A model generated the notes under the pieces. It did not search any database, had not been told where the DNA came from, and was given only the letters and a program-made list of their open reading frames with translations. Positions 18,422-26,898 of a stretch of 64,000 nt of DNA are shown one piece after another (the first letter of the stretch is position 1; each line of letters begins with the position of its first letter). The position numbers were made by a program, and so were the translations under genes. Origin of the DNA: Lacihabitans soyangensis (GTDB taxonomy: Bacteria > Bacteroidota > Bacteroidia > Cytophagales > Spirosomataceae); NCBI RefSeq assembly GCF_024343775.1, contig NZ_RJUF01000009.1, forward strand, positions 1 to 64,000, written 5' to 3'.

Positions 18422-18746
18422 GAAAGCCAATGTATTGTTGCATAATCGGTTAGCCGGCATACTTGCCGAAACCGATTCAGGCTATGCGTTTAGTTATGAT
18501 GAAAGCTATGTCTTGTCCTCAGAGGCCATGTCCATAAGCAAAACATTGCCCGTAACATCAAAAGCCTATCAAAGTAAGGTACTTTTTCCTTTTTTTGATG
18601 GGCTGATACCTGAAGGTTGGCTGCTGGACATAGCCATAGACAATTGGAAAATAAACGCAAGAGATAGATTTGGCCTACTGTTAGCATGCTGCAAGAACAC
18701 CATAGGGGCCGTCAGTGTAATACCACAAGACGATGAAGAATTATAA
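18414..18746 (+). CDS. hipS: HipS-like protein (HipA N-terminal domain as a separate gene)
   Basis: A 110-residue protein corresponding to the N-terminal subdomain of HipA. Recognisable parts are VLLHNRLAGILAE near residue 7, the SYVLSSEAMSISKTLP stretch near 31-46, FFDGLIPEG at about 60-68 and RFGLLLACCKNTIGAVSV at 84-101. In one-piece HipA toxins this domain is fused to the kinase. Here a stop separates it, as in the HipBST systems where HipS acts as the antitoxin. It overlaps hipB by 8 bases and the kinase gene by 14. Confidence 0.85.
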   Translation: MNRKANVLLHNRLAGILAETDSGYAFSYDESYVLSSEAMSISKTLPVTSKAYQSKVLFPFFDGLIPEGWLLDIAIDNWKINARDRFGLLLACCKNTIGAVSVIPQDDEEL

Positions 18747-19767
18747 AAACAAGAATCCGCTTTACAAGCTGCAGACTCAGAATCATGTTTTTGAGCCAGT
18801 GGTGCCCTATGGAAACTCCAAAGATAGGTGCTTGTATTGCTATGATTTTTTGAAAGAAGATGAAGTGAATTATCATCAAGCTTGTAGCAAGCGTTTTTTT
18901 GGTCAGGCTTACGTGCCCAAGTTTGAATACGACAAAGAAGCTTTGGCAGCTTTGGCCCAGCAATTTGTAAACGCCAACATGGCCGTTACAGGCGTACAGG
19001 CCAAGGTAAGCCTGAGCTGGCATCGCAAACAAGAAAGAAATGCCCTAAAAAAGTTGACGATAGTAGGTCTTTATGGCGATTATATACTCAAACCTCCATC
19101 AGATTATTATCGCTCTTTGCCGGAGTTGGAAGATTGCACCATGAAAATGGCTGAAGTGTGTGGGCTCAAGACTGTACCGCACACTTTGTTTCCTTTGCAA
19201 GATGGCACCTTGTGTTATTTGACCAAACGGGTTGACCGCACACGCTCAAGTATGCGGCATATGGAAGATATGTGCCAACTTACAGAACGCCTTACGGAAG
19301 ACAAATACAAAGGCAGCCATGAGCAAATAGCCAAGGTTCTGGTAAAATATTCGGATGCTCCTCTGCTGGATGTCACAAACTTTTACGAGTATGTGGTTTT
19401 TAGTTATTTGACAGGGAATGCCGACATGCATTTGAAGAACTTTTCGTTGCTCGAAACAGACGAAAGAGGGAAATATATGCTCAGCCCAGCATACGACATG
19501 CTCAGCACTGCTCTTGTAAACAAAGCCGATACTGAAGAACTAGCACTGACTTTAAATGGAAAGAAAAGCAAACTAAAATATGAGGATTTTTTAGCGGCTT
19601 ACAAACTATCAAATCTTTCACAAAAGCTTTTGGATAAAACTCTCGAGAACTTTTACTACTGTCGGTATGAAATGCTGGAGGTGGTTCATAAAAGTTTTTT
19701 GGCTGATGATTTAAAAAATGATTTTGAAGTTCTGTTGTTAGATAAATACAAAAGACTTGGGATGTAA
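18733..19767 (+). CDS. hipT: HipT-like serine/threonine kinase toxin
   Basis: A 344-residue kinase corresponding to the HipA core. A Cys/His cluster at C33, C36, H48 and C51 may bind zinc. The phosphate-binding loop is MAVTGVQAK (83-91), the catalytic loop GNADMHLKN (228-236; D231, H233, N236) and the metal-binding YDMLS has D255. HipA and HipT phosphorylate aminoacyl-tRNA synthetases and so stop translation. In the loop the first autophosphorylation serine of known HipA/HipT proteins corresponds to Ala84, while Thr86 stands at the second position. The gene overlaps the HipS-like gene by 14 bases and is the last of the operon. Confidence 0.87.
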   Translation: MKNYKNKNPLYKLQTQNHVFEPVVPYGNSKDRCLYCYDFLKEDEVNYHQACSKRFFGQAYVPKFEYDKEALAALAQQFVNANMAVTGVQAKVSLSWHRKQERNALKKLTIVGLYGDYILKPPSDYYRSLPELEDCTMKMAEVCGLKTVPHTLFPLQDGTLCYLTKRVDRTRSSMRHMEDMCQLTERLTEDKYKGSHEQIAKVLVKYSDAPLLDVTNFYEYVVFSYLTGNADMHLKNFSLLETDERGKYMLSPAYDMLSTALVNKADTEELALTLNGKKSKLKYEDFLAAYKLSNLSQKLLDKTLENFYYCRYEMLEVVHKSFLADDLKNDFEVLLLDKYKRLGM

Positions 19768-19834
19768 AACTTCTGAAAATAGATGTTTCTTTTAGAATCC
19801 TATCTCTAAATTGCAATCAAAAAATATTCAAACT

Positions 19835-21079
19835 ATGCTTGTATTCAAATTTGGTGGTGCGTCTGTTAAGGATGTTGAAGGGGTTATAAACCTCAAAAGT
19901 ATTGTCCAATTATATGAAAACCAAACCATTCTCGTGGTGGTGTCTGCCATGGGAAAGATGACCAATGCCTTGGAGGAAGTTGTGAAATTGTTTTACAAAA
20001 AGGAGGAGTACGCCCAAAAGTTAAAAGAAATAGAAGACTACCATCAGACATTGATAAACGGACTTTTTGAAGACAAAACAGAAATAACGGCTTCGCTAAA
20101 AAAACATATTCAAAGAATTCAGGATTATTTAGAAAGTGTTGATGGTCAGAGGTATGATGAAATTTATGATCAGGTTATTTCTAATGGTGAATTGATTTCA
20201 ACGCTCATTATCAGCACTTATCTCAACCAAGAAGGTGTTAGCAATAGATGGTTAGATACTCGAAAATACTTGAAAACAGACGCTACTTTTAGAGAAGCAA
20301 AAGTCAATTGGGAAGCCACACAAAGTAGCATAGATTTGTTGGAGCAAAATGTCAATCTGTTTATAACCCAAGGCTTTATTGGAGGTGCCTCTGACAACAA
20401 AACAACTACGCTTGGACGTGAGGGTTCTGATTATACGGCTTCGATATTTGCTCATTGCCTAAAGGCTGAGTCGGTTACGATTTGGAAAGATGTGCCCGGT
20501 GTCTTGAGTGCCGACCCTAGGCTATTTTCCGAATACCAAAAGTTTGACCAATTGTCATACACAGAGGCTGTTGAAATGACCTATTATGGAGCTACAGTTA
20601 TTCATCCAAAAACGATTAAACCTCTTCAGAACTCCAATATTCCATTGTATGTCAAACCATTCTTGCATCCCGAGGAAGCCGGAACAGTTATAAACTCAGG
20701 TGAGTTTTTACAGAAAAATATTTCAGCTATCATTGTCAAAAAGAACCAATTGCTGATTTCGATTTCGACCAAAGACTTTTCTTTTATTTCCGAGCTCAAT
20801 ATTTCGCATATCTATGAGATTTTTGCCAAACTGAATCTCAAATGCAACGTTAGTCAAAACTCGGCCCTGAGTTTTACAGTTTGTTTAGATTATGACGATA
20901 TGAAGTTTGAGGAATTGATAAAATTACTTGAAACATCGTTTAAAGTAAGATACAATGAAAATGTAACGCTCTACACCATTCGGCACTACGACTCCAATGT
21001 TTTGCAAAAAATATTAGAGGGAAAAATAGTGATATTGGAGCAATTAAGCCGAAGTACGGCACAAATAGTGGTGAAGTAA
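19835..21079 (+). CDS. lysC: Aspartate kinase
   Basis: A 414-residue monofunctional aspartokinase, first step of the lysine, methionine and threonine pathway: ATP-dependent phosphorylation of L-aspartate. The N-terminal VFKFGGASVKD (residues 3-13) is the family ATP-binding KFGG motif, TLGREGSDYTAS near 199-210 is the second nucleotide/substrate motif, and the last ~130 residues form the ACT-type regulatory region. The ATG at 19835 puts KFGG at the N-terminus as usual; an upstream TTG at 19811 is unlikely. It stands alone. The symbol lysC is given by function; the paralogue type (lysC versus thrA-like) cannot be told. Confidence 0.9.
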   Translation: MLVFKFGGASVKDVEGVINLKSIVQLYENQTILVVVSAMGKMTNALEEVVKLFYKKEEYAQKLKEIEDYHQTLINGLFEDKTEITASLKKHIQRIQDYLESVDGQRYDEIYDQVISNGELISTLIISTYLNQEGVSNRWLDTRKYLKTDATFREAKVNWEATQSSIDLLEQNVNLFITQGFIGGASDNKTTTLGREGSDYTASIFAHCLKAESVTIWKDVPGVLSADPRLFSEYQKFDQLSYTEAVEMTYYGATVIHPKTIKPLQNSNIPLYVKPFLHPEEAGTVINSGEFLQKNISAIIVKKNQLLISISTKDFSFISELNISHIYEIFAKLNLKCNVSQNSALSFTVCLDYDDMKFEELIKLLETSFKVRYNENVTLYTIRHYDSNVLQKILEGKIVILEQLSRSTAQIVVK

Positions 21080-21184
21080 AGAACTTGAAATTATTAATAA
21101 ACTTTTCCGGCATCAATCTGGGTTGATTTCGGCGTTTTTAAATTTTACTTTTCTAAATTTACAATCTAATACCATCAATCAAAA

Positions 21185-23284
21185 ATGAAATCATCAATCA
21201 AACTCATTGCATTTGCATTAATTCCATATTTTTCAATGGCTCAATTAAAATATCCAGAAACCAAAAAAGGTTCTCAAATAGACAATTATCACGGCACCGA
21301 AGTGAAAGACCCTTATCGCTGGTTAGAAGACGATAAATCGGCAGAAACCGCCGCTTGGGTAAAGGCCCAAAACGAAGTTACATTCGATTATTTGTCTAAA
21401 ATTCCTTACAAAAAGCAGCTTCAAGACCGCCTTGAGAAGGTTTATAATTATCCCAAATATTCTGCACCTTCTAAGAAACACGAGTGGTTTTATTTTTACA
21501 AAAACGATGGCTTACAAAACCAGTCCGTTTTATACCGACAAAAGGGCTTAGAAGGAGCTCCCGAATTGGTTATGGATCCCAATAAACTTTCGCCAGATGG
21601 TACAACACGTTTGATGCAATTTAATATTTCAAAAGACGGAAACTATGCGGCTTATGCACTTTCAAAAGGTGGTTCTGACTGGATGGACGTTTTTGTGATG
21701 GACTTAAAAACGCTGAAAACTTTAGAAGATAAATTAGAATGGGTGAAAATATCAGGTCTCGCCTGGCAGGGAAGCGGTTTCTATTATAGCCGTTATCCAA
21801 AACCAGAGGGTAGTGCCTTGGCTGCTAAGAACGAGAATCATCAAGTGTGGTTTCATGCAGTGGGTACTTCGCAAGAAAAAGATAATTTGGTTTATCAAGA
21901 TCCAGCCAACGGACAACGTTTTCACACTTTGAGTACTTCTGAAGACGAACAGTTTGCCTTTTTGTATCTAAGCGATAGAGGAAAAGGTTTAGATGGTAAT
22001 GCTCTTTTTTACAAGGCAAAAGACCAAAAAGAATTTACACCCGTGGTGAAAGAAATTACGAATTCGTCTTATTCATTTATTGATAATGTCAAAGGCAAAT
22101 TTATTATCCAGACCAACGACAAGGCACCTAATGAAAAGCTACTTTTGTTTGACCCGAAAACCAGTAAATTCTCTGATTTCATTGCTGAAAAACCTGAACC
22201 ACTACAAGGTGCTGGAACCGCAGGAGGAAAACTTTTCTTGAATTATCTGAAAGATGTAACGTCAAGAATATATGTGTACGATTTGAACGCAAAGCTTGAG
22301 AATGAAGTAAAACTTCCAGGATTAGGTACGGCAGGTGGTTTTGGTGGAGACAAAGACGACAAATTCGTTTTCTATTCATTTACCTCATTTACTTTTCCTC
22401 CAACTATTTACCGATACGACATTGCTACAAAGAAAAGTACTGTTTTTCGAAATCCTGAAGTAGATTTCAAAGCTGATGACTTTGAAACGAAGCAGGTTTT
22501 TTACACTTCAAAAGATGGCACAAAAGTGCCCATGTTCATCACTTACAAAAAAGGCCTAAAGCTCAATTCACAAAATCCGACTTTGCTGTATGGCTATGGT
22601 GGATTTAATGTGAGTCTTAATCCTGCTTTTAGTCCATTGTTGATTCCATTTTTGGAGTTTGGGGGCGTGTATGCTCAAGCCAACCTGCGTGGTGGTTCTG
22701 AATATGGCGAAAAATGGCACGAACAAGGAATGAAACTTAAAAAACAGAATGTTTATGACGACTTTATTGCGGCGGGTGAATATCTGATAGCCAACAAATA
22801 TTGTGATTCAGAACATTTGGCCCTTCGCGGTGGCTCCAATGGCGGACTTTTGGTAGGTGCAGTCATTAATCAAAGGCCAGATTTAGCCAAAGTGGCAATC
22901 CCGCAAGTGGGTGTAATGGACATGTTGCGTTTCCACAAATTCACTATTGGTTGGAACTGGATAGCCGACTACGGCTCAGCCGACAATGCCGACGAATTTA
23001 AAGTGCTTTACAGCTATTCGCCGTTGCACAATATCAAGTCAGGAATAAATTACCCAGCAACACTGGTAACCACCGCCGATCATGACGATAGAGTTGTGCC
23101 AGCTCACTCGTTTAAATACGCAGCTGAACTACAAGCCAAAGCCGCCGAAAGCACCAAAAATCCATTGTTGATACGCATAGACACCAATTCTGGCCATGGA
23201 GCCTCCAATACCAAAAAGAACATAGAAACCATGGCCGATATCTATGGATTTATCTTTTGGAATATGGGGGTGAAGGGGTTATGA
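21185..23284 (+). CDS. Prolyl oligopeptidase family serine peptidase (S9A)
   Basis: A 699-residue exported prolyl endopeptidase. A signal peptide (1-19, ending SMAQ) sends it to the periplasm. A seven-bladed propeller occupies about 80-420, and the C-terminal alpha/beta-hydrolase domain carries the catalytic triad: Ser551 in GGSNGG, the Asp of DHDDR (632-636) and His671 in SGHGAS. The N-terminal YHGTEVKDPYRWLEDD is the family signature. It cleaves short peptides after proline. Full length for the family. It stands alone, with a 105-base gap after aspartate kinase. Confidence 0.95.
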   Translation: MKSSIKLIAFALIPYFSMAQLKYPETKKGSQIDNYHGTEVKDPYRWLEDDKSAETAAWVKAQNEVTFDYLSKIPYKKQLQDRLEKVYNYPKYSAPSKKHEWFYFYKNDGLQNQSVLYRQKGLEGAPELVMDPNKLSPDGTTRLMQFNISKDGNYAAYALSKGGSDWMDVFVMDLKTLKTLEDKLEWVKISGLAWQGSGFYYSRYPKPEGSALAAKNENHQVWFHAVGTSQEKDNLVYQDPANGQRFHTLSTSEDEQFAFLYLSDRGKGLDGNALFYKAKDQKEFTPVVKEITNSSYSFIDNVKGKFIIQTNDKAPNEKLLLFDPKTSKFSDFIAEKPEPLQGAGTAGGKLFLNYLKDVTSRIYVYDLNAKLENEVKLPGLGTAGGFGGDKDDKFVFYSFTSFTFPPTIYRYDIATKKSTVFRNPEVDFKADDFETKQVFYTSKDGTKVPMFITYKKGLKLNSQNPTLLYGYGGFNVSLNPAFSPLLIPFLEFGGVYAQANLRGGSEYGEKWHEQGMKLKKQNVYDDFIAAGEYLIANKYCDSEHLALRGGSNGGLLVGAVINQRPDLAKVAIPQVGVMDMLRFHKFTIGWNWIADYGSADNADEFKVLYSYSPLHNIKSGINYPATLVTTADHDDRVVPAHSFKYAAELQAKAAESTKNPLLIRIDTNSGHGASNTKKNIETMADIYGFIFWNMGVKGL

Positions 23285-23329
23285 GGTGTATTAAAATAAT
23301 TAAATTTTCTGAAGTTAAATTATTAAAAT

Positions 23330-23890
23330 ATGAAAGAGAATCCATTTTTATTTATTCTTAAAGAACTAGAAGTCAATGGGTTTGGTAAATATTTTAATAT
23401 ATCACCAATTCTAGCGAACTATTATCCTAAGCATGGAAATGAAAAAGATGAGAAAAATATAGGGGAGGTAAAAGAACTACTAAACATAATGCAAGATGAA
23501 AGGCTTCTGGTTTTACATCCTTCTGGTTTTGGTTCGCTTGGTAATAGCTCTGCTGGAATATTTTATGGTCTGGGAGAAGTTGAAATAAAAGTAACGATTT
23601 CCACAAAAGGCCTTAATTATTTATCTGAACACAGAAATCTAGAAATGAGTAAAAGTATTAATCAATCGGTTATTGATACGAACATTGCGACAAAAAAGTT
23701 TCTTTGTTTTCAAAAGATAACAATTATAACAACTCTCATGGTTTCTATTGTAACTTTGATTTTTTCAGTAAAAGACAACGAAAAAGAAATTCGAAATTTA
23801 AATAGAAGTATTTCTGAAAAACTTGAAAAAATAAATATAACAATGAGTAAACTAAATGAAAAATCGTTAAAAAACCCCAAGGTTAAATAA
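23330..23890 (+). CDS. Uncharacterised single-pass membrane protein
   Basis: A 186-residue protein not recognised. The first ~105 residues alternate short helices and strands, ending in EIKVTISTKGLNYLSEHR, which looks like the wing and last helix of a winged-helix fold. One membrane helix lies at about 128-146, and the tail (150-186) is charged and likely coiled coil. The coding sequence is more AT-rich than the core genes around it. It starts an accessory block running to 26244. Confidence 0.6.
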   Translation: MKENPFLFILKELEVNGFGKYFNISPILANYYPKHGNEKDEKNIGEVKELLNIMQDERLLVLHPSGFGSLGNSSAGIFYGLGEVEIKVTISTKGLNYLSEHRNLEMSKSINQSVIDTNIATKKFLCFQKITIITTLMVSIVTLIFSVKDNEKEIRNLNRSISEKLEKINITMSKLNEKSLKNPKVK

Positions 23891-23961
23891 AATTGTGTTT
23901 TTTTAAATTTTTCTAATTTGATGTTCTATTTGAACTAGTTTAATCGCCAACAAAAGTAAAT

Positions 23962-24711
23962 ATGATTCAATTCTTTAAATTAAATAAAGTCAGTTTTGTT
24001 ACTTTCTGCAAAAAAAATTCTATAGACGTTTCATTTTTTATCAATATAATTAGTTTACCGATTATTGGAAATCTTGTTGCGTTGTTATGGATTGAAGAGA
24101 GTACTAATTTACTTCATTTTTTTAAATTAGAAAAGATAAATCAAACTGTCGTTTTCTGGTTGGTATTATTATTATTAAGTATTATTTATTACTTAAGAAA
24201 AAGAAAATATAAAATTGGTATTACTTTAATTACATCGTTAATAGTATATTTTGTTTGGGGAATAATCTTTCCATCTAATTATACTTTCAAGTTAAAACCA
24301 AACTATTTTGTTTTTGAATCACATCTACCAAAACAAACTGAAGAGAATTTTGATGAATATTTTGATAATGTACATTTCGATGATTATGATTTTCCTGAAG
24401 CCAATGTAGTCTTTTCATTAAAGGAAGAAGATTGTGTGGAAATTGAGAAGCAGCTCAAATTAGATGGGAAGATATTCCATTTAAAGAGAATTTTATTTTG
24501 GCAAACAGGGTATTTGTATGGAGCGAAATATCAAAAATTCGAGGATGAAAACGAATTTGATATAGTTTCTATATTTTTTCTTTTTGGTCCGGTGATAATT
24601 GTCGAAATAATAATTAACTCACTATTAAGGTATTCTGTTGGTCTCTTTTTGCTTTCGATAATATTAATAATTTTTAAAAAATCACACTTGTTGAAAGTTA
24701 ATTTTACTTAA
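23962..24711 (+). CDS. Uncharacterised polytopic membrane protein
   Basis: A 249-residue protein not recognised. Five hydrophobic segments are visible at about 25-44, 62-79, 84-103, 200-216 and 222-240, and between the third and fourth lies a soluble, acidic part of about 95 residues (EENFDEYFDNVHFDDYDFPE region). Very AT-rich coding sequence. The frame is long and ends cleanly, but no homologue or motif identifies a role. It is 71 bases after the preceding unknown gene. Confidence 0.55.
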   Translation: MIQFFKLNKVSFVTFCKKNSIDVSFFINIISLPIIGNLVALLWIEESTNLLHFFKLEKINQTVVFWLVLLLLSIIYYLRKRKYKIGITLITSLIVYFVWGIIFPSNYTFKLKPNYFVFESHLPKQTEENFDEYFDNVHFDDYDFPEANVVFSLKEEDCVEIEKQLKLDGKIFHLKRILFWQTGYLYGAKYQKFEDENEFDIVSIFFLFGPVIIVEIIINSLLRYSVGLFLLSIILIIFKKSHLLKVNFT

Positions 24712-24860
24712 TTTTTTTTAGAACTATACAGAAATTAGGATGTGTTTACTTTTTTTTGGTATTTTTTGATTTCTTGTGATTAATCAAAAAGGTATCAATC
24801 CTTTGTTAATTAATAGGACTTTTCAAAACTAGTATTATTTTCAATTTTACGTTTTATTAA

Positions 24861-25301
24861 ATGAATTACAAACAGGCTTTTACCTCAAATTATAAAAAAA
24901 TATTTGTTGGAATTATAATTTTGGCTTTTGCTGTTTTATTTTATTCAAATAATTTTGAAGAAAAAGAGTCATTAAACAAGGTAGTCGATTGGCCCGAAAT
25001 AACTACAGCAAATAATTTAAAATGTAATTTAAAGACAAAATATTTTGAAGGTAGGATTTATAATCAGCTTAATTTAAGTATAAATGATAGTTCAAAAGAA
25101 TCAAGAAGAATAAAGGGTTGTACTCTTAAGTTTTTGGATCAAGAAAATTTTTTAATTCGGGAGTTCGATTATTCGGAATTAACTAATCTAGTAGATGAGA
25201 ATGGAATAATTGTTGGTTATGAGATAAATGAATCCTTTGAAATTAGTAAAGAAGAATATAAGTCATATTCAAATTATTCAGTAGCAGTTTTAGAACGGTA
25301 A
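24861..25301 (+). CDS. Uncharacterised membrane-anchored protein
   Basis: A 146-residue protein not recognised. One N-terminal helix (about residues 13-29, IFVGIIILAFAVLFYS) acts as anchor or signal, followed by a beta-rich domain with charged turns. It lies in the same AT-rich block as its two predecessors, 149 bases after the previous gene; that gap holds nothing recognisable. Confidence 0.5.
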   Translation: MNYKQAFTSNYKKIFVGIIILAFAVLFYSNNFEEKESLNKVVDWPEITTANNLKCNLKTKYFEGRIYNQLNLSINDSSKESRRIKGCTLKFLDQENFLIREFDYSELTNLVDENGIIVGYEINESFEISKEEYKSYSNYSVAVLER

Positions 25302-25354
25302 CTTGATTTAAATTATTTCATTAAGCATTTTTATACAACTAATCATAAACCACT

Positions 25355-25362
25355 TAAATTTG
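25355..25362 (+). promoter_or_regulatory. -7 promoter element directly before the DUF6922 gene
   Basis: TAAATTTG matches TAnnTTTG. Only four bases separate it from the ATG at 25367, so the transcript may have almost no leader. No clear -33 box was found. Confidence 0.45.
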
Positions 25363-25366
25363 TTAA

Positions 25367-25660
25367 ATGGAAAAACCAATTTTCAATAAACGCATTTTCT
25401 GGGATGTGGTATTCGAGAATATCGATTACGACGCTAAGGCCAATTTTGTAATTGAGCGTGTGTTTGAGCGTGGTGACGTGCCAGATATAAGAAATTGCTT
25501 CAAATATTATGGTGTGGAGAAAGTAACTGAAGCCTTGCTGAACGCCAAGTTTTTGCCAGAAACTAGAATGTATTTGGCCTCAGCTGCTATAGATAGACCC
25601 TTAACAGATTTTAGATGCTACACCTTGAGACAGTCGAATCCGACACTTTTTCCTTACTAG
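25367..25660 (+). CDS. DUF6922-like protein, candidate antitoxin
   Basis: A 97-residue soluble protein resembling the small DUF6922 proteins encoded before AbiEii-type nucleotidyltransferases in Bacteroidota (FWDVVFENIDYDAKANFVIERVF near the N-terminus in two adjacent pieces, and LASAAIDRPLTDFRCYT near residue 70). Its 3' end overlaps the next gene by 46 bases, so the two are coupled. By position it should be the antitoxin or regulator of a two-gene module. That role is inference from gene order. Confidence 0.7.
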   Translation: MEKPIFNKRIFWDVVFENIDYDAKANFVIERVFERGDVPDIRNCFKYYGVEKVTEALLNAKFLPETRMYLASAAIDRPLTDFRCYTLRQSNPTLFPY

Positions 25661-26244
25661 AAGATTTGCTCACTATGCCTGAATTAAAGGATTTTTCTTT
25701 AGTTGGCGGCACAGCACTTTCTCTATTATATGGGCATAGAATATCAGTAGATTTAGATTTGTTTTCCAATTCAAAATTTGAAAATAACGTCATAGTTAAA
25801 GCACTTGCCAAAAAATTCAAAAGTGATTTTTTGTTGGAGCAAAAACCACCACAGTTTGGTATTTTTTGCTTCATAAAAGATGTAAAAATTGATTTAGTCA
25901 GGCATCCTTTTGAAATGTTAAAGCCACCCTTAATCATCCAAAATATTAGATTGTTTTCGAAAGAAGACATAATTGCGATGAAAGTTCAGGCCGTTTTAGG
26001 TCGTGGAAAAAAGAAAGATTTTTGGGATATTTCGGAGTTGTTAAAACATTATTCTGTTCAAAATTTTATTGATTTCCATACAAACAAATACAGTCATCAA
26101 AATTTATTAATTTCTGTTCCTCAAGCCCTTACCTACTTTTCAGACGCCGATGAAAGCGAAGACCCTGTAAGTCTAAAAGGCCAAACTTGGGAAAGTGTGA
26201 AATCTGAAATTCAGAAAAAAGTAAGGGAATATCTACGGAAATAG
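25615..26244 (+). CDS. AbiEii/AbiGii-type nucleotidyltransferase toxin
   Basis: A 209-residue nucleotidyltransferase-fold protein. The GGTALSLLYGHRISVDLDLF block (31-50) gives the GG and the paired aspartates D46 and D48, KIDLVRHPF at 91-99 supplies the third aspartate D93, and AMKVQAVLGRGKKKDFWDI (121-139) is the conserved basic motif. These are the motifs of AbiEii/MenT-type toxins, some of which modify tRNA or block growth upon phage infection. The length is at the short end for the family. It overlaps the DUF6922-like gene by 46 bases. Toxicity here is inferred from family and context. Confidence 0.82.
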   Translation: MLHLETVESDTFSLLEDLLTMPELKDFSLVGGTALSLLYGHRISVDLDLFSNSKFENNVIVKALAKKFKSDFLLEQKPPQFGIFCFIKDVKIDLVRHPFEMLKPPLIIQNIRLFSKEDIIAMKVQAVLGRGKKKDFWDISELLKHYSVQNFIDFHTNKYSHQNLLISVPQALTYFSDADESEDPVSLKGQTWESVKSEIQKKVREYLRK

Positions 26245-26278
26245 GCTCGATTCGATCTTTAAAGCATAACAATCTTCC

Positions 26279-26851
26279 TCACCTCGCCCAACTAGGAGCA
26301 GCCGTTTTCTCGTCAAAGAGTTCATCGATGTAGTATTTTCGGCGGTTGGTTTTGTTGCAGAGCGTTGGGTTTTCGTCGAAGGTGTAGATACATGGCCCGT
26401 AAAGATCGGTGTTGTTGGCAACCATTATGCTTTTGGGCGATCCGTCCGTAAAGGTATCGTTTTTATGAGCAATTCTGTTTAAAAGGCAATGTCCCAATTC
26501 GTGAAAAACTAAGGCTTCCTTATCATTTTCAGAGATATTTTTCCAACAAGGCGAACTCGCCATATTTATTTCCACCGTCCGTTGGAGCTCTGGGAATTTG
26601 GTGTTTTGTGTGCATTTGCCACAAATGTCCGTAAAATTTGCTGTGTTGGTAGCTGGCTTAACTATCAGATTCTCCTTCGGGATTGTTATACCTCGGCTAT
26701 TGGCTTCTTGAAAGAATTTGTCAACGTATTTTGCTAAAGAGGCATCTACGTCATAAATGGTTGGCTCATTTATTTCTTCGGGTTTACAACCGATGGTAAG
26801 TGCCAAAAAAAGCAGAGGCCATTTTACTGATTTCAAGAGGTTGAAGTTCAT
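26279..26851 (-). CDS. Lipoprotein with zinc metalloprotease motif
   Basis: A 190-residue putative lipoprotein. The signal ends in LTIGC with Cys22 as lipidation site. An HELGH motif (H117, E118, H121) with a further His129 suggests a zincin-type metallopeptidase. Four cysteines around C77, C80, C102 and C122 could form disulfides. The C-terminal part after about 150 is not recognised. Related short HExxH lipoproteins occur in Bacteroidota, and their substrates are unknown. It is transcribed toward the AbiEii gene and lies downstream of the LacI regulator on the same strand, 36 bases apart. Confidence 0.65.
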   Translation of the reverse strand: MNFNLLKSVKWPLLFLALTIGCKPEEINEPTIYDVDASLAKYVDKFFQEANSRGITIPKENLIVKPATNTANFTDICGKCTQNTKFPELQRTVEINMASSPCWKNISENDKEALVFHELGHCLLNRIAHKNDTFTDGSPKSIMVANNTDLYGPCIYTFDENPTLCNKTNRRKYYIDELFDEKTAAPSWAR

Positions 26852-26853
26852 TT

Positions 26854-26898
26854 ATTATAAAAAATTATATTCCGATATTATAAAAAATTATATTCCGA
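26854..26898. repeat. Tandem 22-bp direct repeat with 23-bp period
   Basis: ATTATAAAAAATTATATTCC followed by GA occurs at 26854-26875 and again, identically, at 26877-26898. The second copy includes the last codons and stop of the lacI-type gene. The core TATAAAAAATTATA is itself nearly palindromic. It looks like a slipped-strand duplication. Confidence 0.8.
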
